64,000 bases of DNA from Gammaproteobacteria bacterium 50_400_T64. Lineage in GTDB: Bacteria > Pseudomonadota > Gammaproteobacteria > Pseudomonadales > Porticoccaceae. The notes below the pieces were generated by a model. It saw only the letters and a list, made by a program, of their open reading frames with translations. It had not been told where the DNA came from and did not search any database. Positions 45,169-56,170 of the stretch are shown here, piece by piece. Where the stretch lies: contig MAAS01000014.1 of NCBI GenBank assembly GCA_002162755.1, positions 1 through 64,000 on the forward strand, read 5' to 3'. Every line of letters starts with the position of its first letter. The first letter of the stretch is position 1. Position numbers and translations under genes: made by a program.

Positions 45169-48144
45169 ATGAGCTTTCATTTCTACCTGCTGGTTTTGTG
45201 CTTATCTATCGCACTGCAGTTTTCTACATGCATCATTTCACTTATCGCAATGCGTTATACCCATGCCTCTCGCTGGGTTTGGGGCGTACTCGCCTTCGCC
45301 ATGTTGTTGATGGGTGTTCGTCAACTCATTATTTTACTCGCTGTCTGGTCTGAACCCAGCCTTTCAAGTGATATATGGATGACAGCACTACTTGAACTCA
45401 GTATTGCGTTTTGTCTTTGCTTCGGCCTGGGTGCTCGCCTGCCAGCACTTATGGCTCTTAATCGTCGCCTTGAATTTGCTGACAGTGATCGTATTGCCTT
45501 GGCAGAAAGTGAGCTGAAGTATCGCGAGCTAATTGAAAGCACGGGAGCGGGTTACGTCATCCTCGATGCGGCGGCTAATGTACTCGAATGTAATGAAACC
45601 TATATAAAATTAGTCGGCCGAAACAATCCTGAAGAGGTGATTGGCCATAATGTTATTGAGTGGTTAGACGAAAGTAGAAGCGGCACATTTTTGGCGAATG
45701 AAATGCAGGGGCACTCACAATGCGAGCTAAGAGCTTACAATCGGTTAACTTACTTTAGGCCTGATGGTAGCTTTATTCCCGTTGAGGTCTACAGCCGTGG
45801 TAGTCAGGCCGAAGACGGTCTTCGTGTCGTTGCCATGGTGCGTGATGTTTCCGAGCGTGAAGCTACGCGTATTGCGCTGGAAGAAAGTGAAGAAAAATAT
45901 CGGAGTTTAATCGAAAGTACAGGTACGGGTTACGTCATTCTTGATACAAAGGGTGATGTGCTTGACTGTAATGAGACCTATCTAAAGATGTTAGGGCGCG
46001 ATGCGATCATTGGTCATAACCTGTCTGAATGGGTGAAGCCAAGCGAATCAGAAAGATATGTTCGCAGTGAAGTGGCGAATTATTTAGAGAGTGAAGTAAG
46101 GGTTTACGAGAGCGAGATTTTTCGTCATCCAGATAACGTTGCCGTGCCCGTTGACGTCTATAGCCGGGCTAAAGAGATGGGGGATGACATTCAGCTTATC
46201 GCTTTGGTTCGCGATGTTTCTGAACGGGTGCAGGCCCGTAAAAAGCTTGAGGCGAGCGAAAGGCGAGCGAATTTATTGTTTGAAAACTCACCCATATCAA
46301 CGGCCGTTTTTGCCTCTGACGGCCAGTTTTTACGTGCGAATAAGGCTCACGATAAGCTGTGGGGTGTGGTAATTAGTGAAGAGTTTCCCGAGTTAAATAT
46401 TCTTGAGGATGAACAGGTCAATCGAATGATTGGCAAAGAAACACTGGCCGCTATTTTCAGGGGTGAGCATAAAGAGTTGGAATCTTTTGTTTATAAGTGC
46501 AGTGACTTAGGTTTTGATAATGCTCGTGACAACACAATTTTACCGATGTTCTTTCCCCTGCTTGATGATGATGGGGAGGTTGAGAGTATTGTGCAAATGC
46601 ATGTCGACCTTACCGAACGTATCTCTGCAGAACAGAAGCTTAGCGAGCGTGAAGCCTTGTACCGTGCTTTGGTTGAAAGTACGGATGCAGGGTACGTTGT
46701 CATGACGTCTGAAAAGATTGTTATTGAAGCCAATGCCGAATATGCACGACTTGCCGGTCGCTCAGATGTGTCAGAGATAATAGGTCAGCACACACGGGAC
46801 TGGATTGGTGGTGATACGGGCTTAGCTGAATTTAGCCATGTGCTGGAAAATGGTGGGGGGCTTCAGGGCGTGCGTCTTGATTTTATTCACCCCGATGGCA
46901 CGTTAATACCCACTGAAGCGAGTGTTGCCTCCGTTGATTTGGGTGATGAGCGAAAAGTTGTGGCATTGGCTCGTGATATCAGTGAGCGCATAGAGTCAGA
47001 AGGCCGGCTGAGACAGGCGCAAAAAATGGACGCCATCGGCAAACTTACCGGCGGGGTTGCCCACGATTTTAATAATTTACTGGGGGTTATTCTCGGTAAT
47101 GCTGAGCTGGCTTTGGCGAATAAATTTGAGCCGGGGTCAATTGATCGATACTTACAGGCAGTGCTCAATGCCGCCGAGCGTGGTGCCGACCTTACCCACA
47201 GGCTACTGGCCTTTTCACGACAGACACCTCTGGCCCCGAAAGTGATTAATATTCAAGATGCTTTGGAAAATGTCTGTGTATTACTGCAGCGCCTGATTGG
47301 TGAAGATGTCGATTTAGTTCTGGTTAAGACAACAGGTCTAGCCAATTGCGAAGTTGACCCGAGTGAGTTGGAAAACGTCATTATTAATTTAGCCAATAAT
47401 GCGCGTGATGCTATGCCCGGTGGTGGTAAGCTGATCATTAAAGCCCGTGAGATGATGTGTGAATCTCACAATGCGATGGTCCAAACCGGCGAGCTTACCG
47501 CAGGTGAATATGTGGTCGTTTCTGTCACCGATTCGGGCACTGGCATTGCGCCGGAGCTTTTACATCGTGTGACGGATCCTTTTTTTACGACCAAAGATGT
47601 CGGTAAAGGTACGGGGCTGGGCTTAAGTATGGCTTATGGTTTTGCCAAACAGTCGAAGGGCCACTTGAGTATTTACAGTGAACTGGGGGAGGGCGCAACC
47701 GTTAATATTTACCTGCCTGCCCATCATGATTCTGCTCATGCAATCAAAAGTGATAAGGCCGCTGTTATACCTCGGGGCAACGAAAAGATATTACTAGTAG
47801 AGGACGACCCCGCGTTGATGGAGCTGGCTTGCAATATGCTCGAGGTATTGGGCTACAGAGTTGAGGCGGCTGACAATGTTGAAAAAGGCATTGCGCTATA
47901 CCAACAACATGTAGATTTTGATTTATTGCTGACTGACATGATCTTACCGGGTGGCCGTAATGGCAAGGAATTGGCAGATGAATTACTGGCGATCAATTCC
48001 GGCTTGAAAGTGATGTATATGTCAGGTTACACCGAAAATGCGGTACTTCATCACGGCCGGCTTGATGAAGGCGTTATGCTCTTACAAAAGCCTTTTAGAA
48101 CTGCTGAGCTGTCGGCGATGGTGCGCCAGGTTCTGGACAGCTAA
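45169..48144 (+). CDS. Multi-PAS hybrid sensor histidine kinase with C-terminal receiver domain (paralog A)
   Basis: N-terminal TMs; repeated YRxL(I/V)EST..GYV PAS starts; GGVAHDFNNLLGVILGNAEL H-box; NLANNARDAMPGGG and GTGLGLSMAYG ATPase motifs; REC LLVEDDPALMELA...LLLTDMILP. Confidence 0.93.
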   Translation: MSFHFYLLVLCLSIALQFSTCIISLIAMRYTHASRWVWGVLAFAMLLMGVRQLIILLAVWSEPSLSSDIWMTALLELSIAFCLCFGLGARLPALMALNRRLEFADSDRIALAESELKYRELIESTGAGYVILDAAANVLECNETYIKLVGRNNPEEVIGHNVIEWLDESRSGTFLANEMQGHSQCELRAYNRLTYFRPDGSFIPVEVYSRGSQAEDGLRVVAMVRDVSEREATRIALEESEEKYRSLIESTGTGYVILDTKGDVLDCNETYLKMLGRDAIIGHNLSEWVKPSESERYVRSEVANYLESEVRVYESEIFRHPDNVAVPVDVYSRAKEMGDDIQLIALVRDVSERVQARKKLEASERRANLLFENSPISTAVFASDGQFLRANKAHDKLWGVVISEEFPELNILEDEQVNRMIGKETLAAIFRGEHKELESFVYKCSDLGFDNARDNTILPMFFPLLDDDGEVESIVQMHVDLTERISAEQKLSEREALYRALVESTDAGYVVMTSEKIVIEANAEYARLAGRSDVSEIIGQHTRDWIGGDTGLAEFSHVLENGGGLQGVRLDFIHPDGTLIPTEASVASVDLGDERKVVALARDISERIESEGRLRQAQKMDAIGKLTGGVAHDFNNLLGVILGNAELALANKFEPGSIDRYLQAVLNAAERGADLTHRLLAFSRQTPLAPKVINIQDALENVCVLLQRLIGEDVDLVLVKTTGLANCEVDPSELENVIINLANNARDAMPGGGKLIIKAREMMCESHNAMVQTGELTAGEYVVVSVTDSGTGIAPELLHRVTDPFFTTKDVGKGTGLGLSMAYGFAKQSKGHLSIYSELGEGATVNIYLPAHHDSAHAIKSDKAAVIPRGNEKILLVEDDPALMELACNMLEVLGYRVEAADNVEKGIALYQQHVDFDLLLTDMILPGGRNGKELADELLAINSGLKVMYMSGYTENAVLHHGRLDEGVMLLQKPFRTAELSAMVRQVLDS

Positions 48145-48339
48145 GCCGACAATAATTCATTCGAAAACGGCCGTGCTTATCTCCAGCTTACGACTTGTTC
48201 AGAGCCTCCTCAGTGTAGGCTTGCTGTGGTTTGTGTCACATAGTACATTGATCGATATAAAAACTGACGTTGAATAGGTTCGCTTACCGTGAAGTAGTAA
48301 AGAGTGGACTAGCCCTGTCTTATTGAAAAAGGAGGCTTA

Positions 48340-50946
48340 ATGACTTCCAGTGTTCATTTACTCGTGCTTTTCTCTTCCAGTGTTTTCTATTTTATAGTCT
48401 TCCTTGGCGCAGCTTATATTTGGCGTATTTCAAAGCTGCGCTCACTGTGGGTGGGTATAGGTGGCAGCGCACTTCTGATGGCCTTCCGCTGTTTAATGCT
48501 TGGTCTGGAAATGTGGCCCCAGAATAATGTACAGACAATATCTTCCTGGGTACATATTCTTGATTTACTCGTGCCGGTATTCTTTCTGTTATTGGCAGTA
48601 TTTATTTATCCTGCATTTAAACAATTTAATCATCGACTTGATAAAGATGAAATAAATCAAAAAGCTCTAATAGAGAGCAAAGAAAAATATCGTGCTTTGA
48701 TTGAAAATACCGATGCGGGTTACGTTATTAATGATGCTGAAGGTATCGTCCTGGAGTGCAATGATATTTATGTAAAACTGACGGGGCGAAGCGAGCTCGG
48801 CGGGGTCGTAGGGCATAACCTTTCTGAATGGCTTGTTGATACACCAGACGCTGATTACATTCGGGATGAAATTAGAGGTCATGAGGGCCAACAGCTCAAA
48901 AAATATGATGATTTGAAGTATCGCCATCCCGATGGGAATATTGTGCCCATTGAGTTATTTAGTCGGGGTGTGGAAACAGAAGAAGGCCTGCGTATTGTTG
49001 CTTTGGCGAGAGATGTTTCTGATCGAGAAGCCGACCGGAAAAAACTTGTCGCGAGTGAAAAACGGGCTAATTTATTATTTGAAAATTCACCGATACCGAT
49101 ATCTATTTTCGCGGCGGATGGTCATTTTTTACGTGTAAATAAAGCCCATGACAAATTGTGGGGGGTGGAGCATACGGAGATAGACCCCGATTATACTATT
49201 TTCAATGACCCCCAGTTCAATGAGCTTATTGGCCGTGACAAGCTTGTTGCTATTTTTAAGGGTGAGCATGTTGATGTCGAGCCTTTAACTTATAATGCGA
49301 GCGTCAATGCCTCAAACGATGGAAAAATAAAAACGATATTGCCAATTTTCTTTCCCTTGTTCGATGACAAGGGGAAGGTCGAGAATATTGTGCAGATGCA
49401 TATTGACTATACAGAGCGTGTAGCCGCTGAACAGCAACTCAAGGAACGGGAATCTTTTTATCGGGCGCTTATCAATAGCACCAATGATGGCTATGCACTT
49501 TTAAAGCCCGATGAGACGGTGATTGATGCTAATGACGAATATATTCGTCTGTCGGGGCATACCAAACTCTCTCAAATTAAAGGGCGAATCTCCCGCCAGT
49601 GGGTTAAGGGTGATATGGGCCTGGCCGAGCTTGAAAAAGGGCTGGCAAGTGGGTGTCCTGCCCATGGCATCCGCTGCGATTATCTTCAGCCTGATGGCTC
49701 AGTTATTCCGGCAGAGGTGAGTGGCGCTTTGGTCGAATCCAAAGATGGGCCACTGGTCGTTATATTAGCCCGCGATATTAGTGAACGCTTAGACGCTGAA
49801 GAGAGGATGCGTCAGGCTCAGAAAATGGATGCCATCGGCCAATTAACGGGGGGTGTTGCCCATGATTTTAATAATTTACTGGGTGTTATTTTGGGTAATG
49901 CCGAATTAGCGCAGATGAAAACAGAGGCGGAGCCCTATGTTGGGCGTTATCTCGATGCTATTTTAAATGCGGCTGAACGTGGTGCAGAGCTTACCCGCCG
50001 GCTGCTCGCTTTTTCTCGCAAGACACCGCTAATGCCTAAAGTGGTTGATATTAACGCCACACTGGACAATGTTGAGAAATTATTACAGCGTTTGATCGGC
50101 GAAGATATCGATCTTATTTTAGTGAATGATCCCCTGTCACCGAGCTGCGAGGTTGACCCGAATGAGCTGGAAAATGTCGTGGTTAACCTGGCTAATAATG
50201 CGCGGGATGCTATGCCCAATGGCGGCAAGCTCAACATTGAAGCGAGAACGGAAGTATGCAAAGAAGATAATCATTGGGTGTTAGAGGACGAGATGAGCGC
50301 CGGTGATTATGTCGTAATATCCGTCTCTGATTCTGGCACAGGTATTGACCCCGATTTACTCAGGAAAGTGACGGAGCCATTTTTCACCACTAAAGATATT
50401 GGCAAGGGCACAGGCCTGGGGTTGAGCATGGCCTACGGTTTTGCTAAGCAGTCGCACGGACATTTGAGTATTGATAGCACGCTGGGGGAGGGCACTGTGG
50501 TAAAGGTTTACCTGCCTCTTTATCAAGACGGCCTGGTCGAAAATGTCGACGCTCCAGCACCCATTGTCGAATCCCGGGGGAATGAAAAGATACTACTGGT
50601 GGAGGATGATCCTGATCTTGGTGATTTAGCGTGTCATATGTTGGAGAGTCAGGGTTACCGCGTTGAGAGAGCTGAAAATGTTGAGGCAGGTATTGCGCTG
50701 TACCGTCAACACGGTGATTTTGATTTGTTACTGACGGATATGATTCTTCCCGGTGGTCGTAATGGTCGAGACCTGGTTGATGAATTACGGCGCTTGGCCC
50801 CTAATCTGAAAGCCATGTACATGTCGGGTTATACCGATGACGCGATAGTCCATGACGGCCGGCTTGACGAGGGCGTTGTACTGCTACAAAAACCTTTTAC
50901 AACGGTTGGTCTGACGACCAGCGTTCGTCAGGTTCTCGATAGTTAG
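48340..50946 (+). CDS. Multi-PAS hybrid sensor histidine kinase with C-terminal receiver domain (paralog B)
   Basis: Same architecture as paralog A but shorter (868 vs 991 aa); the H-box core AHDFNNLLGVILGNAEL is identical to that of paralog A. Confidence 0.93.
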   Translation: MTSSVHLLVLFSSSVFYFIVFLGAAYIWRISKLRSLWVGIGGSALLMAFRCLMLGLEMWPQNNVQTISSWVHILDLLVPVFFLLLAVFIYPAFKQFNHRLDKDEINQKALIESKEKYRALIENTDAGYVINDAEGIVLECNDIYVKLTGRSELGGVVGHNLSEWLVDTPDADYIRDEIRGHEGQQLKKYDDLKYRHPDGNIVPIELFSRGVETEEGLRIVALARDVSDREADRKKLVASEKRANLLFENSPIPISIFAADGHFLRVNKAHDKLWGVEHTEIDPDYTIFNDPQFNELIGRDKLVAIFKGEHVDVEPLTYNASVNASNDGKIKTILPIFFPLFDDKGKVENIVQMHIDYTERVAAEQQLKERESFYRALINSTNDGYALLKPDETVIDANDEYIRLSGHTKLSQIKGRISRQWVKGDMGLAELEKGLASGCPAHGIRCDYLQPDGSVIPAEVSGALVESKDGPLVVILARDISERLDAEERMRQAQKMDAIGQLTGGVAHDFNNLLGVILGNAELAQMKTEAEPYVGRYLDAILNAAERGAELTRRLLAFSRKTPLMPKVVDINATLDNVEKLLQRLIGEDIDLILVNDPLSPSCEVDPNELENVVVNLANNARDAMPNGGKLNIEARTEVCKEDNHWVLEDEMSAGDYVVISVSDSGTGIDPDLLRKVTEPFFTTKDIGKGTGLGLSMAYGFAKQSHGHLSIDSTLGEGTVVKVYLPLYQDGLVENVDAPAPIVESRGNEKILLVEDDPDLGDLACHMLESQGYRVERAENVEAGIALYRQHGDFDLLLTDMILPGGRNGRDLVDELRRLAPNLKAMYMSGYTDDAIVHDGRLDEGVVLLQKPFTTVGLTTSVRQVLDS

Positions 50947-50979
50947 CACGCTAACAAGATTGGGTTTATACGCCCTGGG

Positions 50980-51996
50980 CTAATTATCTTCCTTATCTGC
51001 CTGGTACTCGCCGAGCATTGCCAGATGATTTAAGTGTGCTCGTTTGAGCAGGGCCTGTTGTGCGGCAAGGCTATTTTCGGCTTTACCTTGCCAGGCCTGT
51101 AGCGCGGGTTGTTGCAGGGCGCGGCCATAGGAAATAGTCAGCTGCCAGGGCGCATTGGGTGCTTGCTGGTTAAGTGCATTTAAATTGGCTGTGGCTTCTA
51201 TGGGTTCCTGACCACCGGACAAGAAATTAATACTGGGTACTGCTGCTGGTACACAGCGTTTTAATACGTTGAGTGTTGCACGGGCTACTTCATCGGGATC
51301 AGCGCGACGGCACTCTTTACCTGGCAGCACCATATTGGGTTTCAGTATCATCAGTTCAAGTACAACATTGTGGCGAGCCAGTGCTTGAAATACTGCTTGT
51401 TGCACGGCCTCGGTGACTTCAGCGTGACGTTCAATATCATGACAGCCATCCATCAATACCTCGGGTTCAACAATAGGCACGAGTCCCTCGGCCTGACACA
51501 CGGCCGCGTAGCGTGCGAGCATTTCGGCATTCGCGGCGATCCCGTGCTGGCTGGGTACGTTTTTATCGATGGCATAGACTTCACGCCATTTGGCGAAGCG
51601 TGCGCCCTGCGCTTTATACACGCGCAAACGTTCAGCCAGACCGTCCAAGCCCTGGGTAATAAGGTCGCCCGGTGACAGGGCCAGTGGGATTTTACCTTTA
51701 TCAACTTTAATGCCGGGTACAATCTTTTGCGCCCAGGCGGCTTCGGGAATGCTCGTTTGTTTGTCAGTCCTTTGATCAAGACTTTCCTCGAAGAGGATAA
51801 GGCCGCTAATGTATTCGCCCAACCCCTCGGTACCTGCCAGCAGGCTACGCCAGATGCGGCGGCTTTCTTCGTTTGACACCACGCCGATAGATGCGAAACG
51901 TTTGGCGATGGTCGGTGCGCTTTCATCGGCGGCAAGAATGCCGCGGCCCTTTTGTACCATTGCGGCAATAGTCGATTCCAGTTCTGCTAATGACAT
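50980..51996 (-). CDS. Class I fructose-bisphosphate aldolase
   Basis: GRGILAADESAPTIAKRF, GLVPIVEPEVLMDGCHDIER, MILKPNMVLPG. Confidence 0.95.
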   Translation of the reverse strand: MSLAELESTIAAMVQKGRGILAADESAPTIAKRFASIGVVSNEESRRIWRSLLAGTEGLGEYISGLILFEESLDQRTDKQTSIPEAAWAQKIVPGIKVDKGKIPLALSPGDLITQGLDGLAERLRVYKAQGARFAKWREVYAIDKNVPSQHGIAANAEMLARYAAVCQAEGLVPIVEPEVLMDGCHDIERHAEVTEAVQQAVFQALARHNVVLELMILKPNMVLPGKECRRADPDEVARATLNVLKRCVPAAVPSINFLSGGQEPIEATANLNALNQQAPNAPWQLTISYGRALQQPALQAWQGKAENSLAAQQALLKRAHLNHLAMLGEYQADKEDN

Positions 51997-52102
51997 GTTT
52001 GCTCTCCTGTGACCTATCCTTGCGCTAAAACAGTAAGTTAATATCGTAAGCTATGTACTCTAGCACTGTGAACAGCGATTTATATTGCGAAGGGAGAACT
52101 GG

Positions 52103-53458
52103 ATGAAAATCACCTTTCTGGGTGGCACCGAAACAGTAACCGGATCGAAGTATTTGGTAGAGACCGGCAGTACTAAAGTCCTGGTCGATTGCGGTTTATA
52201 CCAGGGTTATAAGTGGCTGCGTGAGCGCAACTGGAAAACCTTGCCGCTGGATATTGACCAGCTCGATGCTGTTTTATTAACTCATGCTCATCTTGATCAC
52301 TCTGGCTATATTCCCGTTTTATACAAACAGGGTTTTCGGGGGCCGGTATTCACCCATTATGCGACCCGCGATTTGTGTGAGATTTTATTGCCCGACAGTG
52401 GCCATATTCAAGAGGAGGATGCGCGCTATTACAGTCGGCATAAATTAGGTAAACATGCACATCCGCTGCCGCTCTATGATCGCGCTACGGCGGAACGTTG
52501 CATGGATTTGTTTACGCCTCTGGCCTTTGAGGAGGTCTGTGAAATCGGTGATATTAAATTTCACCTACAAAGTGCAGGGCACATCCTCGGTGCCGCCAGT
52601 ATTATTCTTGAAGCTGAGGGCAAGCGTGTTGGCTTTTCTGGTGATGTCGGTCGCCCCGATGATATTTTTATGCGCCCACCCCAGCTTTTGCCAGAGCTCG
52701 ATTTATTATTGCTTGAATCAACCTATGGCAACCGTCGTCACGACAAGCAGGATGCCTTTCAACAGCTTGCCGATGTGGTGACAGCAACGGCAAAAAATGG
52801 CGGTGTCTTATTGATCCCCAGTTTTGCCGTGGGTCGGGCACAGGCTCTACAATTTATGCTCACGACATTAATGAAAAATGGGCGTGTTCCGGCAATGCCT
52901 ATTTATCTCGATAGCCCAATGGCCATCAATGTATCGAATATTTATTATCGCTATACCGAGCTCCATCGTCTCAATCGCGAGCAGTGTGATGCTATGTGTC
53001 GCACTATTAAATTCGTCAACCACGTTGAAGAATCCAAAGCTCTGGCCGATATTCATTACCCCCACATAATTATTGCCGGTAGTGGTATGGCTACTGGGGG
53101 CAGAATTCTCCACCATTTGAAATCCCGATTGCCAGATCATCGTACTACAGTACTTTTTACCGGCTATCAGGCGGGTGGGACGCGTGGCGCAAAAATGCTG
53201 CAGGGTGTCAAAAGTGTGAAAATTCATGGTCAGTGGGTACGCAATCGCGCACGCGTTGAGATCTTGCCTGGTTTATCGGGGCATGGCGATTACAAAGATA
53301 TTAGCCGTTGGCTGGCGGAGTCTAATCTGTCCCCGGGAGCAGCTGTCCAACTGGTTCACGGCGACCCCGATGCGCTGGACGGTATGTGTGATCATCTGCG
53401 TCGAACGACAAAATTTGATGTCACTATTGCGGGCTATAGAAAAATATTGACGATTTAA
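52103..53458 (+). CDS. MBL-fold RNA-processing exonuclease (beta-CASP family)
   Basis: LLTHAHLDHSGYIPVLYKQGF, HILGAASIILEAEGKRVGFSGDVG, IIAGSGMATGGRILHHLK; ATG at 52103 likely start. Confidence 0.93.
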   Translation: MKITFLGGTETVTGSKYLVETGSTKVLVDCGLYQGYKWLRERNWKTLPLDIDQLDAVLLTHAHLDHSGYIPVLYKQGFRGPVFTHYATRDLCEILLPDSGHIQEEDARYYSRHKLGKHAHPLPLYDRATAERCMDLFTPLAFEEVCEIGDIKFHLQSAGHILGAASIILEAEGKRVGFSGDVGRPDDIFMRPPQLLPELDLLLLESTYGNRRHDKQDAFQQLADVVTATAKNGGVLLIPSFAVGRAQALQFMLTTLMKNGRVPAMPIYLDSPMAINVSNIYYRYTELHRLNREQCDAMCRTIKFVNHVEESKALADIHYPHIIIAGSGMATGGRILHHLKSRLPDHRTTVLFTGYQAGGTRGAKMLQGVKSVKIHGQWVRNRARVEILPGLSGHGDYKDISRWLAESNLSPGAAVQLVHGDPDALDGMCDHLRRTTKFDVTIAGYRKILTI

Positions 53459-53504
53459 ACGGCCGTTTATTTATTCCGATTATTTTTATCAGTCAGTGGT
53501 TTAA

Positions 53505-54338
53505 TTAATGCGACTTGTTAATTGAGTAATTATCGGCACTGTTTTTAAAGGGCTGAAGCAACATTTTATCGAGCATCAGATCGCGTTCAGTGCGAAAAGC
53601 ACTAATGCCGATATCCATTTCTTGATGTCCTTTTTCAGGCTGGGCACAGTAAGTACCAAAGGCCCGATCCCAAAGGGACAGATTAAAACCGAAATTACTG
53701 TTTGCCTCATGGGGGATAACGGAGTGATGAACACGGTGCATATCGGGAGTGACGATGGCACGTCGCAGCACCTTATCCAGGCCTAATGGCAAGCGGGCAT
53801 TGGCATGATTAAACATTGCCAGGGTATTGAGCAGCACCTCAAAAATTAATACCGCAACGGCAGGCGGCCCTAGCGCAGCGATCACCATGAGTTTAATGAT
53901 CATCGATAAAATAATTTCAAGGGGATGAAAACGTGCGCCGGTGGTGACATCAAAAGCCAGGTCGGTATGGTGCATGCGGTGTAATCGCCACAGCATCGGC
54001 ACTGCATGAAACAGGATGTGTTGCAGGTAAATAGCCAGGTCGAGGCAAATAATAGCGAGTGCGCAGGCTAACCACAGGGGTAAATCAAATTGCTGCAGTA
54101 GTCCCCAATCTGCAGATTCACTGGCAAGGGCCAAAGCAATAGCTGTCGCCGGCATAATAAAACGCAGCAGTAGAGTGTTAAATACCACAATGCCGAGATT
54201 GCTGGGCCAGCGTAAGCGTCGTTTCACTTGCCCTGTGCGCCGCGGTGCGAGCACCTCCCAACCAGCCATTAAGGCAAAAATAGCGCTAAAAAAGCCCAGG
54301 CGAATTGCTACCTCGTTGTTGAGTAATAATTCGCCCAT
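53505..54338 (-). CDS. Sterol desaturase/fatty acid hydroxylase family protein
   Basis: His clusters HILFH, HRMHHTD, HRVHHS with multiple TMs. Confidence 0.92.
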   Translation of the reverse strand: MGELLLNNEVAIRLGFFSAIFALMAGWEVLAPRRTGQVKRRLRWPSNLGIVVFNTLLLRFIMPATAIALALASESADWGLLQQFDLPLWLACALAIICLDLAIYLQHILFHAVPMLWRLHRMHHTDLAFDVTTGARFHPLEIILSMIIKLMVIAALGPPAVAVLIFEVLLNTLAMFNHANARLPLGLDKVLRRAIVTPDMHRVHHSVIPHEANSNFGFNLSLWDRAFGTYCAQPEKGHQEMDIGISAFRTERDLMLDKMLLQPFKNSADNYSINKSH

Positions 54339-54394
54339 GTTATTTGCCCCGACTTTATGACTCGATGTCAGACGAAATGGTCCTAGTTCTAATT

Positions 54395-56170
54395 CTAGTG
54401 CTCGTGGGCCACGCCAGCACCGGCAGGGATGCGAATATCATCAATCATGTCCTGCACCTCAGCGGGTGGAGGAGGCGTGAAGCGACTCACAATAACGGCT
54501 ACGGCAACATTTAAAGCCGCGCCAATAGTGCCAATGCCCGTCGGTGAAATGCCGAGGAACCAGTACTCTGGGTTATTCAACTCGGGCGAGACAAAATTAA
54601 AATAAATAATATAGGCCAATGTGCTGAACAGGCCGATTAGCATACCTGCCACTGCGCCCGAGCGATTAATACGTTTGGAAAATATACCCATCACAATGGG
54701 CGGAAACAGCGAAGCGGCAGCCATGCCAAAGGCGAAGGCGACCACCTGGGCGACAAAGCCTGGGGGATTAATGCCAAACCAACCGGCGATAAGAATAGCC
54801 ACCACAGCGGCAAGCCGGGCGAAGAGCAGTTCTTTTTTGTCGCTGATGTCGGGCATAAACGTGCGCTTCATTAAATCGTGGGCCACCGAGCTGGAAATAA
54901 CCAGCAACAAACCGGCCGCTGTCGATAAAGCAGCGGCGACGGCACCGGCAGCCACTAAGGCAATAACCCAGTTGGGCAGATTGGCAATTTCCGGATTGGC
55001 CATCACCATAATATCGCGGTCGACGTAAATTTCATTAGCGCTTTCGGTCAATTCGTTGCTAACGACACGCTCACCATAAGTGCCGCGCGCCTCGGTAAAT
55101 ACAGGCTTAGTGGGGCTAAAGGCGTGGCCCGGGCGATACTGCATAATGCCGTCGCCGTTTTTGTCTTTCCAGGCAATGAGGCCGGTGTTCTCCCATTTTT
55201 CAATCCACGCGGGGGCTTCGCTGTAGGCGACTTCGTTAACGCTCTCGGTCAAATTTAAGCGTGAAAAAGCGGCAACGGCAGGAATGGTGGTGTACATAAT
55301 GCAGATGAAAACCAGGGCATAACCGGCTGATTTACGCGCATCAGATACCTTGGGCACGGTAAAAAAACGCACGATTACATGAGGCAGACCGGCGGTGCCA
55401 ATCATCAACGCAGCGGCAATGGCAAGGGAGTCGATAGTGCTGCGAGTACCCACGGTATAGGTGTTAAAGCCCAGTTCGGTGGTCACCTGATCGAGCTTTT
55501 GTAGCACGGTGAGGCCCGAGCCATCATTGAGTTTATCACCCAGACCTAATTGGGGGATGGGGTTATCTGTCCACATAATCGACATGAAAATGGCTGGCAC
55601 CATAAAGGCAAAAATTAGCACGCAGTACTGGGCGACCTGAGTATAGGTAATGCCTTTCATACCACCGAGTACGGCGTAACAAAAGACAATTGCCATGCCG
55701 ATTACTACACCGGTTTCAATTTCAACTTCTAAGAAGCGTGAAAAAACAATGCCGACACCGCGCATTTGCCCGGCAATGTAAGTGAAAGAAATAGCGATTA
55801 AACAGAAAACGGCAACTACACGGGCGAGCTTTGAATAATAGCGATCACCAATAAATTCAGGCACGGTAAAGCGACCGAACTTGCGTAAATAGGGCGCTAA
55901 TAGCAGGGCGAGAAGTACATAGCCCCCGGTCCAGCCGACTAAATAAACCGCACCGTCACGGCCAGTAAAGGCAAGGATGCCAGCGACGGAGAGAAATGAT
56001 GCTGCGCTCATCCAGTCTGCAGCGGTGGCCATGCCGTTAACGACGGGATGAACGCCACCACCCGCCACGTAGAACTCTTTAGTGGAGCCAACGCGCGACC
56101 AAATGGCAATGCCAATATAAAGCGCAAAGGACAGGCCGACGAAGATAAAGCTCAGTGTTTGTGCGCTCAC
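54395..56170 (-). CDS. Sodium:solute symporter (ActP-like, VC_2705 type)
   Basis: Multi-TM, YVAGGGVHPVVNGMATAADWMSAASFLSVAGILAF. Confidence 0.92.
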   Translation of the reverse strand: MSAQTLSFIFVGLSFALYIGIAIWSRVGSTKEFYVAGGGVHPVVNGMATAADWMSAASFLSVAGILAFTGRDGAVYLVGWTGGYVLLALLLAPYLRKFGRFTVPEFIGDRYYSKLARVVAVFCLIAISFTYIAGQMRGVGIVFSRFLEVEIETGVVIGMAIVFCYAVLGGMKGITYTQVAQYCVLIFAFMVPAIFMSIMWTDNPIPQLGLGDKLNDGSGLTVLQKLDQVTTELGFNTYTVGTRSTIDSLAIAAALMIGTAGLPHVIVRFFTVPKVSDARKSAGYALVFICIMYTTIPAVAAFSRLNLTESVNEVAYSEAPAWIEKWENTGLIAWKDKNGDGIMQYRPGHAFSPTKPVFTEARGTYGERVVSNELTESANEIYVDRDIMVMANPEIANLPNWVIALVAAGAVAAALSTAAGLLLVISSSVAHDLMKRTFMPDISDKKELLFARLAAVVAILIAGWFGINPPGFVAQVVAFAFGMAAASLFPPIVMGIFSKRINRSGAVAGMLIGLFSTLAYIIYFNFVSPELNNPEYWFLGISPTGIGTIGAALNVAVAVIVSRFTPPPPAEVQDMIDDIRIPAGAGVAHEH

